From: G965220305 sp965220305
GTDB lineage: Bacteria > Chloroflexota > Dehalococcoidia > Lucifugimonadales > UBA3495
Reading direction: 5' to 3'
DNA length: 64,000 bases
Assembly (NCBI GenBank): GCA_965220305.1
Contig: OZ244817.1
Span: 558,001 to 622,000 of the forward strand
The position numbers were made by a program, and so were the translations under genes. Numbering within the stretch: the stretch's first letter is position 1; each line of letters begins with the position of its first letter. Below are positions 25,285 through 33,292 of this stretch, in pieces. Under the pieces are notes generated by a model. That model saw only the letters and a list, made by a program, of their open reading frames with translations, was not told where the DNA came from and ran no database searches.

Positions 25285-25324
25285 GCTTAGGTATTGGCCG
25301 GCACGTGCCGGCCAATACCTAAGC
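25285..25324. repeat. Perfect 40-nt palindrome between cbtB and cbtA
   Basis: The arms are GCTTAGGTATTGGCCGGCAC and its exact reverse complement, with no spacer. It sits 32 bp after the cbtB stop on the transcribed strand. No U-run follows, so it is not a standard intrinsic terminator. It could be an RNA stability or attenuation hairpin, or a site for a dimeric regulator. Confidence 0.75.
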
Positions 25325-25355
25325 ATGTACCATTACAACGTAGGCCCGTTATGGC

Positions 25356-25559
25356 CTAGTGGCACATGAAGGCAACGTGGCGGGCGTGGTGGAAGAACTC
25401 GTGCACCGTACCCAGAACTGCCGGAGAACCGATGGCCGCGCCATGAACGCTGGAATCTACATACCCAGCGAAGTAGAGCACTACCGCGCCCAGCAGAAGC
25501 CACGGTGCCCAAACCGGAGTTGCGTTATCTCCAAAAACGCTTCTTAGCGCAGTGAGCAT
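25356..25559 (-). CDS. cbtB: CbtB family cobalt transport protein
   Basis: A 67-residue protein with one membrane helix (APWLLLGAVVLYFAGYVD) and the typical His-rich C-terminal HEFFHHARHVAFMCH, which matches the metal-binding tail of CbtB. A strong GGGAGG precedes the ATG. CbtB is the small partner of CbtA in predicted cobalt uptake. The gene lies in the riboswitch-headed cobalamin locus. Confidence 0.92.
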   Translation of the reverse strand: MLTALRSVFGDNATPVWAPWLLLGAVVLYFAGYVDSSVHGAAIGSPAVLGTVHEFFHHARHVAFMCH

Positions 25560-25690
25560 GATTTCCCTCCCTTTTGTTTTAGTCTGGTCCTACTCGATCC
25601 TGGCAACAGTGCGCGAAGGTACTGCTGCATTGCCAACTAAGCAAGGGCCGCCTTCCGGGCCTCGCTACCCCCGAGCGCATCGGCTCCGAG

Positions 25691-26101
25691 TTAACGCTGC
25701 ACGAAGACTACGCCTTCCTCTCGACCCACATACCTGTCCCGGGTTTCCTCAAAAATCTGATACTTGTCCGTCTGCAACTCCACCCGGTTGTGGTCGCCAT
25801 CCAAATAGGGGTTGGGAAAGTAGCAACGGGCCAGAGTCTCTTCCCAGTCCTTGGAAAACCGGACGTAGTAGGACTTCAAGTCGCCGTGACTATTGGCTTC
25901 CACGAATTGAATCCCGTTGATGGACTCCAACTTAAGGTGGAAATGCCAATTATCAGCCTCAATGGTAACCCAACCGTTGCCAACTTCCGGCTCCTTAATG
26001 CCCTTGGCGTTGTTCTCGCTGACAACCTCGCCACCGCCAACAACCCACATCATGTCTTCGTTCTGGGACAATTCCTTAATTAAATCTAACGTAACTTCCA
26101 C
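25691..26101 (-). CDS. Conserved-looking protein of unknown function in the cobalt locus
   Basis: A 136-residue soluble protein between cobN and cbtB. I do not recognise the family with confidence. A central segment (GWVTIEADNWHFHLKLESI, then FVEANSHGDLKSYYVRF) has the WHxHL-strand / SxxVRF layout seen in HutX/ChuX-like tetrapyrrole-handling proteins, but that is a weak resemblance by eye. It has no signal peptide or membrane segment. Its position, 85 bp after cobN and 131 bp before cbtB on the same strand, suggests a role in cobalt or corrinoid handling. Confidence 0.7.
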   Translation of the reverse strand: MEVTLDLIKELSQNEDMMWVVGGGEVVSENNAKGIKEPEVGNGWVTIEADNWHFHLKLESINGIQFVEANSHGDLKSYYVRFSKDWEETLARCYFPNPYLDGDHNRVELQTDKYQIFEETRDRYVGREEGVVFVQR

Positions 26102-26186
26102 TCAGCGCCCTCCTCTTCTGGTGCCGGCTTCCACGTCGCTGCGAGCGTCCCACGGAAAGCCTTTTCCACTAATTGGGCCGAGGCTA

Positions 26187-29100
26187 TTATTGCCCTTCCC
26201 GACCTTCTTGTCTAGCTTCCAAGTCCGCCTCCAGGTCCAAGTAAAGCTCTTTCAGCTTCTCCAGCATTTCCGGTGGGGGGTTTTCCCACAACCCGCGTTC
26301 CACTGCCTCAAGCAGCCGTTCAACGATACTCCGCAAGGCCCAAGGGTTGCTCTCCCGGAAGAACTCCTGCATGTCCGGGTTGAGGACGTATTCTTCGGTC
26401 ACGTCTTCGTACATCCAGTCTTCGATGACCTGGGCGGTGGCGTCGTAGCCAAACATGTAGTCCACCGTGGCCGAAAGCTCGAAGGCTCCCTTGTAGCCGT
26501 GGCGCTTCATGGATTCGATCCACTTGGGATTGACCACCCGGCTGCGAAAGACCCGGCGGGCCTCGTCCTGCAGGTCTCTGACCCGGGCCCGGGTTGGGTC
26601 GGAGCTGTCGCCGAAGAACTGGCGGGGATTCCGCCCGGTCAAGGCCCGGACTGTGGCGATCATGCCCCCGTGGTACTGCATGTAGTCATCGCTGTCAAAG
26701 ACATCATGCTCCCGGTTGTCCTGGTTCTTGGCGGCGATTACGATTTGGCTGAACCGCTGCCGAAACTCCTGCCTGGCATTGACGCCAAAGTCCTGCTGGG
26801 TATAGGCGTACCCGCCCCAAGCGGTATAGACCTCGGCCAGGTCCTGCACCGATTCCCAGTTTCGCTCGTCCAGCACCGGCAAGATACCCGCCCCGTAGGT
26901 GCCGGGCTTGCTGCCAAATATACGGTACAACGCCGAAGTTTGCGTTGAACGTCCTTCCCCTGAATCTGCTTCGGGACTGGGCGACTCCTGGCTGAGGTCC
27001 TCCTGCAGGTGTTTGACCACATAGTTCCGGCTGGGTGGTTCGTCCAGAGAGGCCACCAACTCCACCGCCTGGTCCAGCAGGTAAATGAGATTGGGGAAGG
27101 CATCGCGGAAAAAGCCGCTAATCCTGATGGTGACGTCGATGCGGGGGCGGCCCAATTCCTCCAGGGGAATGACTTCCACGCCGGTAACCCGGCGGCTCTC
27201 CGCCTGCCAGGTGGGCCGTACGCCCAGGAGGTAGAGAATCTGGGCGATGTCATCGCCGTGGGTGCGCATGGCCGAAGTGCCCCAGACCACGATGCCCACC
27301 ATCTCCGGGTAGTCCCCTTCTTCCACCAGGTACTTCTCAAGGAGGGCGTCCCCCAACCCTTGACCAACTTCCCAGGCCGCGGGTGATGGCAGGGTCTTTG
27401 GGTCCACCGAGTAGAAGTTTCGTCCGGTGGGCAGTACGTTGGCCATGCCCCGGGTAGGTGCGCCGCTGGGACCGGGGGGAACGAACTTGCCGTCCAGGCC
27501 CCGCAGCAAATTGTCTATCTCGTCAGTAGTCTGCATCAGCGCCGGATAGAGACTCTCTGAAACGTAGCGCAAGACCATCTCAGTCTGGCGGTCCGGCTTT
27601 CCCAATATTCCTTCCACCACGGCGTCTACCTGGGCAGAATCGAACCCGCCCACCATGAGTTGCTCGTACGCAGACCTACAGAGGGACTCCAGCCGTTCCA
27701 GCACATCCCCGACACTCCGCACCGGCGTGTCCGGGCCCACCTCAGTTAATGCGGATGGCGCCTCGCCGTCGATTGCCCGGCCCGGGTCATCCAAGAGGCC
27801 GGCATAGTCCAGCCCCAGCGCCTCGGCGATGGACCGGCGCAAGCTGGGTATCCCGCCTATGTCCAAGCGGGTGAGGGCGGACAGCAACCCCACCAACTGG
27901 TCGTCGTTGGGGGGCTGACCCAGAGTGTGCAGGCCGTCCTTGATCTGGGCGTCCTTGATTTCGCATAGGTATCCGTCAATCTCCAGCATGAACCCGCCGA
28001 AGTCTTCGGGCTGGGCCTCAACACCGAGGTCCCGATTCAACTCCGCCTTCTGGACCATTTCCCATATCTGGCCCTCCAGCAGTGGCAACTTGCCCGGGTC
28101 GAGGGTCTGGCACTGGTAGTGCTCATCCATCAGTTGTTCCAACCGGGCAATGTCTCCGTAGCTGTCGGCGGTGGTCATGGGAGGAATCAAATGGTCGATG
28201 ATGGTGGCGTGGGTGCGGCGCTTAGCCTGGGTGCCCTCCCCAGGGTTATTGATGATGAAGGGGTAGAAGAGGGGCACGTCGTCCAGGGCCACCTCGGGGT
28301 AACAGGAGTCGGACAACCCTATTCCCTTACCCGGGAGCCATTCCAGGGTGCCGTGCTTGCCAATGTGGACCATGGCGTCGGCCTGGAAAACATCCCGAAT
28401 CCACCGATAGTAAGCAATGTAGTGGTGGGTGGGTGTGAGGTCTGGGCTGTGGTAAATAGATATGGGATGCTCGCCAAAGCCACGGGGCGGTTGCAGCCCC
28501 ACGAAAACGTTGCCAAGCTGAAGTCCGGCTATCGCCAATTCGTCTCCCGTACGGTACACCTGGCCCGGCGGCTCTCCCCAGGACTCCAACAACTCTTCCC
28601 GCACCTTAGCCGGGAAGTTTTGGAACCACTGCCCGTATTCCCGCCGACCAACGTGCCCCACAGCCAGCCTTAACTGCTCCTCGGTAAGGGAGTCGCGGTC
28701 GTTGCTGCAACGCTCGATAATTCGGTGTACCAATTCGTCGCCATCTTCGGGGATGTCCTCTACCTCGTACCCGGCGGCCTTGAGGGCATTGAGGATGTTG
28801 ATGGCGGAAGCCGGGGTGTCCAGTCCCACCGCATTGCCGATGCGGGCGTCCTTGGTGGGGTAATTGCTCAGGATTATGGCGACGCGCTTCTCCGCATTGG
28901 GCTTGCTGCCCAACCTGGCCCACTTGGTCGCCAGCCGGGCCACGAAGTCCGTGCGGTCCGGGTGAGCAACGTACCGCTGCAACCGGGAGGCGGCGAGCCC
29001 GCCGACACCATTATGTCCAGCAGAAGTCTCTTCTTTGAAAGATACGGGAACGGAAATAATCCGACCGTCGAACTCTGGCAGGGCCACATTCATGGCAGTG

Positions 29101-30065
29101 TCGATGGGGCCCAAGCCCAGGGAGCTTTCGTGCCACTCCTGGTAGGTGCCGGTGCTGACAATCCCTTGAATTATGGGAACATTGAGCCGGTCCAGAAAGT
29201 CCACTGACCAACCGGAGGCGATGGTAGGCCCCTCCTGGCTCAAATCGCTCATGGCCAGGCCCATAGTATTTACGATGCAGTCCACCCGGGAAGCGCCATC
29301 CGGTCCGACCATGAACTCGGTCAAAGTCCGGCTGCGTTCCCCGTCCTCCTCCGGGTTGTGCTTCAAGCTGAAGGAAAAGACCGGCAACACATTGACCTGG
29401 TGACTCTCTAACCGGCGAATCAGGTCGTCGATAAACTGGAGATTGCCGCTCATCCAGTGGGCCCGGTAGAAGAGCACCCCCACGTTGGGCCAGCCGGGTT
29501 GGAAGCGTTGCTCAATGAACTCGTCGATGTCCTGGGCTGCCGGGACATCGGGATGGTAAATCCCTTCCCAGGGGACTGGCTCGGGCGCTTCGTGGCCGTC
29601 GTCGCCTCCCAGGTAGGTGTCACTCAGGAACAAGAAGAGGTTGCGGAAATTCTGGATGCCGCCTCGCATCAGGTAGGAAAAGACTGTCTCCAACTCGGCG
29701 ACCGCCACCGAACAGGCCGTTACCAGGTCCTCGTCCCATTCCTGGTGACCGGGGCAGGCAATCAGGGGGATGCCCTGGGTGTGACAGGTATTTACCAGGG
29801 AGTCGAAGGTCTCCGGCATGGCCCGCTTGCCGCCCAACAGCCGGAGGACTACCACTCCGGCGTTGCCGACCTGGGCCAGAAACTGGTCCTGGGCCGCATC
29901 GGTTTCCAGGGCTATCGGGTTGTAGGCATGCACAAGGGGGAAGTCGGGAACATCCAAGCCGGCCAAGGCTCGGTCTGCCGTCAGAATGTCCGTATCCGCC
30001 GTTGTTACGAAGACTATCGGCTTTCGGGCCGCTTCCACCAAACTAAAGTTTGCCTCCTGGACCAC
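26187..30065 (-). CDS. cobN: Cobaltochelatase large subunit CobN
   Basis: CobN is the large catalytic subunit that inserts cobalt into the corrin ring. The 1292-residue protein is of the usual length. Motifs include GVLFYRAHWMSGNLQFIDDLI, IVNTMGLAMSD, AIILSNYPTKDARIGNAVGLDTPAS, DAMVHIGKHGTLEWLPGKG, PFIINNPGEGTQAKRR, GIVVWGTSAMRTHGDDIAQ and, near the C-terminus, RHGYKGAFELSATVDYMFGYDAT. It starts with GTG five bases after the cbiE stop, so the two are cotranslated. It needs the ChlI/ChlD-type ATPase encoded downstream. Confidence 0.95.
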   Translation of the reverse strand: MVQEANFSLVEAARKPIVFVTTADTDILTADRALAGLDVPDFPLVHAYNPIALETDAAQDQFLAQVGNAGVVVLRLLGGKRAMPETFDSLVNTCHTQGIPLIACPGHQEWDEDLVTACSVAVAELETVFSYLMRGGIQNFRNLFLFLSDTYLGGDDGHEAPEPVPWEGIYHPDVPAAQDIDEFIEQRFQPGWPNVGVLFYRAHWMSGNLQFIDDLIRRLESHQVNVLPVFSFSLKHNPEEDGERSRTLTEFMVGPDGASRVDCIVNTMGLAMSDLSQEGPTIASGWSVDFLDRLNVPIIQGIVSTGTYQEWHESSLGLGPIDTAMNVALPEFDGRIISVPVSFKEETSAGHNGVGGLAASRLQRYVAHPDRTDFVARLATKWARLGSKPNAEKRVAIILSNYPTKDARIGNAVGLDTPASAINILNALKAAGYEVEDIPEDGDELVHRIIERCSNDRDSLTEEQLRLAVGHVGRREYGQWFQNFPAKVREELLESWGEPPGQVYRTGDELAIAGLQLGNVFVGLQPPRGFGEHPISIYHSPDLTPTHHYIAYYRWIRDVFQADAMVHIGKHGTLEWLPGKGIGLSDSCYPEVALDDVPLFYPFIINNPGEGTQAKRRTHATIIDHLIPPMTTADSYGDIARLEQLMDEHYQCQTLDPGKLPLLEGQIWEMVQKAELNRDLGVEAQPEDFGGFMLEIDGYLCEIKDAQIKDGLHTLGQPPNDDQLVGLLSALTRLDIGGIPSLRRSIAEALGLDYAGLLDDPGRAIDGEAPSALTEVGPDTPVRSVGDVLERLESLCRSAYEQLMVGGFDSAQVDAVVEGILGKPDRQTEMVLRYVSESLYPALMQTTDEIDNLLRGLDGKFVPPGPSGAPTRGMANVLPTGRNFYSVDPKTLPSPAAWEVGQGLGDALLEKYLVEEGDYPEMVGIVVWGTSAMRTHGDDIAQILYLLGVRPTWQAESRRVTGVEVIPLEELGRPRIDVTIRISGFFRDAFPNLIYLLDQAVELVASLDEPPSRNYVVKHLQEDLSQESPSPEADSGEGRSTQTSALYRIFGSKPGTYGAGILPVLDERNWESVQDLAEVYTAWGGYAYTQQDFGVNARQEFRQRFSQIVIAAKNQDNREHDVFDSDDYMQYHGGMIATVRALTGRNPRQFFGDSSDPTRARVRDLQDEARRVFRSRVVNPKWIESMKRHGYKGAFELSATVDYMFGYDATAQVIEDWMYEDVTEEYVLNPDMQEFFRESNPWALRSIVERLLEAVERGLWENPPPEMLEKLKELYLDLEADLEARQEGREGQ

Positions 30066-30070
30066 CCGTC

Positions 30071-30760
30071 CTATTCTTCCGGTCGGAGAAACACCATGAT
30101 GGAGAGGTCACTGAACTCGTCGGGCAAACGGGAACATTCTTCCAGGCTGCCGCTCCAAGCCTGCTCCCCTTCCAGGGTGAGGCGTTGGTATACAGTAACC
30201 CGGCGCTGGGGAGCTATTCCCGCACTCAGAAGGTTGCTGGCGATGGCCGGAGGCATCAAGTCAAAGGGCCGGGGCAACAATATGATGTGCCTCAACCCTT
30301 CCTTGAGGTGATGCTCCAACTCAGCCAGATCGGACGTGGAATCCATGCGCTGGTGCAAAGTGATGAAGAGGGACTCTTCCAGGTATATTCCGGTGCGCGC
30401 GCAGGCCATCTGAATCGAGCTGACCCCGGGAATTAATTCCACGTGTTCGGCCCGACGGCGAACCCGGGCCAGCAATTCCTTGGCCGACACGTTCAAGTCG
30501 CCCCAACAACAGACCACGCAGCGTTTTCCCTTGCGGGCCTCTCCCTGGGCGTATTCCAACACGTCTTCCTGGTCTCGGTAGCTCATGGGGCGCGTTTCCG
30601 CATCGCCGACCCACTGGTCCACCACGTCCAACACCGTCTTGAAGCCGACCACCAAGTCGGCTTCCCGGAGGGTCTGCTGACCCCGCAAGGTAAGCATCCG
30701 AGGGTCCCCGGGGCCCACCGCAACCACTGTCATGGATATTCCGCTATTATCGCTGCTCAT
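30071..30760 (-). CDS. cbiE: Cobalt-precorrin-7 (C5) / precorrin-6Y methyltransferase domain protein
   Basis: A 229-residue tetrapyrrole methylase with the SAM-site motif VVAVGPGDPRMLTLRGQQTL at the N-terminus. LVVGFKTVLDVV, CCWGDLNVSAKELL and IPGVSSIQMACARTGI follow, matching CbiE-type enzymes that methylate C5 of the corrin ring. There is no CbiT (decarboxylating) half and no other ring methylase in the window. The ATG at 30760 lies just after the riboswitch terminator; longer forms would overlap that terminator and are unlikely. Confidence 0.88.
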   Translation of the reverse strand: MSSDNSGISMTVVAVGPGDPRMLTLRGQQTLREADLVVGFKTVLDVVDQWVGDAETRPMSYRDQEDVLEYAQGEARKGKRCVVCCWGDLNVSAKELLARVRRRAEHVELIPGVSSIQMACARTGIYLEESLFITLHQRMDSTSDLAELEHHLKEGLRHIILLPRPFDLMPPAIASNLLSAGIAPQRRVTVYQRLTLEGEQAWSGSLEECSRLPDEFSDLSIMVFLRPEE

Positions 30761-30827
30761 TCCCACTAGTTTACGCCTAAAATTCAACCGCAAGCGCCGT
30801 CCCTTGGCACGGCGAAGGGGCGCCATT

Positions 30828-30860
30828 AAACAAAAACCCCTGGCTCATCTCTGCCAGGGG
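30828..30860 (-). terminator. Intrinsic terminator of the cobalamin riboswitch
   Basis: Stem CCCCTGGC/GCCAGGGG (eight bp, 8-nt loop) followed on the minus strand by TTTTTGTTT. It lies between the B12 aptamer and the cbiE start, where it would stop transcription when cobalamin is bound. Confidence 0.93.
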
Positions 30861-30980
30861 TATGCTACTAACCGTGAGTGCTTCGTCAGCCCCAGTCCTG
30901 TAGTTGCGACGCCCGTTAGGGCAGTCCCAGGATGCGGGGTCCCACGAGGAACCTCATCTGTTTGGCGCAGAGTAGAGCTC

Positions 30981-31150
30981 CACAACCCGGGCAGGTTTCC
31001 TGGCTCGCGGATCTCCGCTTGGCCGACGCCTTCCCATCCTGAATTGGTGGACAGTGACGTCCTTGCCGACCGGCTCCCCGCTCACAGTGGCGCAACCGCA
31101 GGGGCATTTCACCCCTTTCCCTATTAAACCGCCGCGGTGCCTCGGGTGTG
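30981..31150 (-). promoter_or_regulatory. Cobalamin riboswitch
   Basis: On the minus strand the aptamer core is clear: a closing stem (CACACCCG with CGGGTTGTG), then AATAGGGAA, GGTGAAAT, TGCGGTTGCGCCACTGTGA and the B12 box GAGCCAGGAAACCTGCC (30990-31006). These are the conserved blocks of the class, in order. It stands 221 bp before cbiE, with an intrinsic terminator between, so it likely represses cbiE-cobN and perhaps the cbt and chelatase genes when B12 is abundant. Confidence 0.95.
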
Positions 31151-31298
31151 CTGTATCTATGCAATTGTTAATTGACCGTGACTGTCAGTTACTCTATCCC
31201 CATAGTTGGTAGCTGTCAAGCAAGGGAAAGCGGCCAATTGACAGGGCAATGGCGGTTCCGTATGTTTAGTGAAACCTGGACAGCGCGGGAGGTGTGCC

Positions 31299-32339
31299 TT
31301 GGCTCTAGGCTGGGCTATTGTAAGCACTGGCAATCATCCAGACCTAAAAGTCGCTCCGGCGATGAACGCGACCGAAGACACGGAGTTGGTGGCGGTATAC
31401 AGTCGAGAAAGGGGCCGGGCGGACGCCTTCGCGGAAAAACACGGCGCCAAAACCGCCTACGACTCGCTGGACTCGCTGTTGCAGGACTCCCGGGTTGACG
31501 CCGTGTTCATCTGTTCCCCCAACGCACTCCACGCGAAGCAGGGGTTGGCCGCAGCCGCCTATGGCAAGCACGTTCTATGCGAAAAGCCCATGACCACCAC
31601 GTTGGACGATGCCCTGGCCCTGGTGCGGGGATGCCGTGACCACGGGGTAAAGCTGGGAGTTGGCTTCCACCTTCGCACCCACCCGGGGCACATCCTAGCC
31701 CGGCGGGCCATTGCCGGGGGAAGCCTGGGCAACGTCACCCTGGCCCAAAGCCAGTGGGGTTTCGGCGTAAGAGGCCAGGGGCCGCCCCCGCCGCGCACCG
31801 GGCTACGCCAGTGGTGGGACCAGCCGGAGCTAATCGGCGGCGCTTCCACCATGATGGGCACGGGCGTCCACGCCGCCGACCTGCTTCGCTTCCTGCTGGG
31901 CCAGGAGGTCGTGGAGGTAGCGGCGATTACCGACGGCCAGACGGGGGAGAAACCGCTGGAGCAATTGGCTACCCTGTGTCTTCGCTTTGCCGGCGGCGCA
32001 ATCGGAACCGTCTGCTGCGGCAGGGTGCTGCCCGATTCCCGCAACGACTTCAATATCTACGGCAGCGACGGTCGGGTTAGCGGGCAAGCCACACTGTGGG
32101 AGGCGCGGCAGGGCCGGGTGGAGGTGGTCAGCGAGACCCTGAATCAGACCGAGGTCTGCCCGGACGAATACCTGGGCAATTTCATCAGCGAGCTTCAGGA
32201 CTTCCGGCAGGCTGTAGAAGAGGACCGGGAGCCCGCCGCCAGCGGTGTTGACGGCTTGAGGATGGTCGAAGTCACCCTGGCGATGATTCAGGCTGCCAAA
32301 ACGGGGCGCACCGTCAAAGTCGCTGCCACGTCGGTCTAG
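31299..32339 (+). CDS. Gfo/Idh/MocA family oxidoreductase
   Basis: A 346-residue NAD(P)-dependent oxidoreductase, probably acting on a sugar or cyclitol. The N-terminal Rossmann strand reads LGWAIVSTGNHPDLKVAPAM, close to the family GxGxxG region. VFICSPNALHAKQGLAAAAYGKHVLCEKPM contains the EKP catalytic-lysine motif, and the C-terminal sheet domain has LGNVTLAQSQWG and GVHAADLLRFLLG. The TTG at 31299 has GGGAGG six bases upstream. It is divergent from the cobalamin operon and appears to be a single gene. Confidence 0.9.
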   Translation: MALGWAIVSTGNHPDLKVAPAMNATEDTELVAVYSRERGRADAFAEKHGAKTAYDSLDSLLQDSRVDAVFICSPNALHAKQGLAAAAYGKHVLCEKPMTTTLDDALALVRGCRDHGVKLGVGFHLRTHPGHILARRAIAGGSLGNVTLAQSQWGFGVRGQGPPPPRTGLRQWWDQPELIGGASTMMGTGVHAADLLRFLLGQEVVEVAAITDGQTGEKPLEQLATLCLRFAGGAIGTVCCGRVLPDSRNDFNIYGSDGRVSGQATLWEARQGRVEVVSETLNQTEVCPDEYLGNFISELQDFRQAVEEDREPAASGVDGLRMVEVTLAMIQAAKTGRTVKVAATSV

Positions 32340-32410
32340 GGCGGCAGTCGGTGGTAAAGAGACCAATAAGCCAGCGGCTTTCTATTCTCCAAGCAGAGGT
32401 TGAGTCGTGG

Positions 32411-32462
32411 TCTCGGGCAGAGGCAACGCCCACCGTCATTCCGGCGCAGGCCGGAACCCAGG
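32411..32462. repeat. Remnant of the dispersed repeat core
   Basis: An isolated copy of the inner hairpin module of the MITE-like family (CCACCGTCATTCCGGCG, then CAGGCCGGAACCCAGG). The characteristic outer arms are not recognisable here. It overlaps the last codons of the following membrane-protein gene. Confidence 0.5.
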
Positions 32463-32915
32463 AGGAGGGGCTGGGGGCTGGTCGTCAGTTCCGCTACGCT
32501 GTGGGGCCTGAAACATTCCAACAATGGCCGTGATTACCAACGCTAATGCGACGGGCACGAAGAGCAATCCGAAGGATAACATCCCCAACACGCAAAACCC
32601 GATGGACAGGACGGCCAGGAACCACAGCAACGCACCCCTGGCCCATCCTCCGGGACTCCAATACCAAACTGCCAGCAACGCCAAGCCGGTCAAGACCACG
32701 GGGACCAGCATAAGGAGCAGCACCCACAGACCGTTGGCCTCGACGAAGGAGGCCGACAACTCGGTCACTATTGGTACTTCATCGCTGCCCGCTGGGACGG
32801 CCTGAACGCTGGTCCCCCGATAGGCGAAGGGCCAAAGCGCCAGCCACAGGAAGGCTGCCCAGGCCACGGCGTGGGCCAGGACGGGCCAAACCAAAACTAA
32901 CTTGCGAGGTCTCAA
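32436..32915 (-). CDS. Small multi-pass membrane protein of unknown function
   Basis: A 159-residue protein with four hydrophobic segments: VLAHAVAWAAFLWLALWPF, WVLLLMLVPVVLTGLALLAVWYW, LLWFLAVLSIGFCVLGML and LLFVPVALALVITAIVGMF. A Pro-rich tail ends in PPPGFRPAPE. The last residues and the stop are encoded by the repeat remnant. No family is recognised. The start is TTG at 32915. It lies downstream of the MoaD terminator, so it probably has its own promoter. Confidence 0.65.
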   Translation of the reverse strand: MRPRKLVLVWPVLAHAVAWAAFLWLALWPFAYRGTSVQAVPAGSDEVPIVTELSASFVEANGLWVLLLMLVPVVLTGLALLAVWYWSPGGWARGALLWFLAVLSIGFCVLGMLSFGLLFVPVALALVITAIVGMFQAPQRSGTDDQPPAPPPGFRPAPE

Positions 32916-32951
32916 CGGTTATTACCCCCACCAAGCTACCGATTTGGCGCC

Positions 32952-32985
32952 AGAAAAAGGGCCACCCGTTAATATCGGGTGGCCC
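32952..32985 (-). terminator. Intrinsic terminator after the moaD-like gene
   Basis: A 10-bp stem (GGGCCACCCG with CGGGTGGCCC, 7-nt loop) followed on the minus strand by TTTTTCT. It closes the Mo-hydroxylase/MoaD-like operon. Confidence 0.9.
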
Positions 32986-33011
32986 CAACTTTGACGTAGC
33001 AGGGTTTCGGT

Positions 33012-33281
33012 TCACCCCCCGCCGATGGCCGGCAGGAAGTGGACCTCGCTGTCCTCGTTGACTCGCTCCAACAGCCCCAACTGGCTGGCCTCGCCATCGA
33101 CGATGACCGCCAAGCCGGGGATGAGATCGTCTATCTCCGGGTCGTACAGTTGCTCCTTGGTGCCCGGAAATTCCTTCTCAAGGTTGTTGACTATCTGGCG
33201 CACGGTAGCGCCGGCAATCATCACCCTTTCCACACCCTGGGTTATGTCTTGCATCCTCTGGGGAATCCAAACATCGGCCAT
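33012..33281 (-). CDS. MoaD/ThiS family ubiquitin-like sulfur-carrier protein
   Basis: An 89-residue beta-grasp protein starting MADVWIPQRMQDI, with GATVRQIVNNLEKEFPG, GLAVIVDGEASQ and the C-terminal HFLPAIGGG. The terminal Gly-Gly is the site of adenylation and thiocarboxylation in MoaD and ThiS. It starts 11 bp after the molybdenum hydroxylase gene, so it is cotranscribed. Its partner could be molybdopterin synthase for that enzyme, but it may instead be a dedicated sulfur donor. No MoaE is nearby. Confidence 0.87.
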   Translation of the reverse strand: MADVWIPQRMQDITQGVERVMIAGATVRQIVNNLEKEFPGTKEQLYDPEIDDLIPGLAVIVDGEASQLGLLERVNEDSEVHFLPAIGGG

Positions 33282-33292
33282 GAGCGCCCCCG

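Noticed and set aside
30916..31164. An 82-codon minus-strand frame over the riboswitch
   Set aside because: It is fully explained by the cobalamin aptamer and has no ribosome-binding site.
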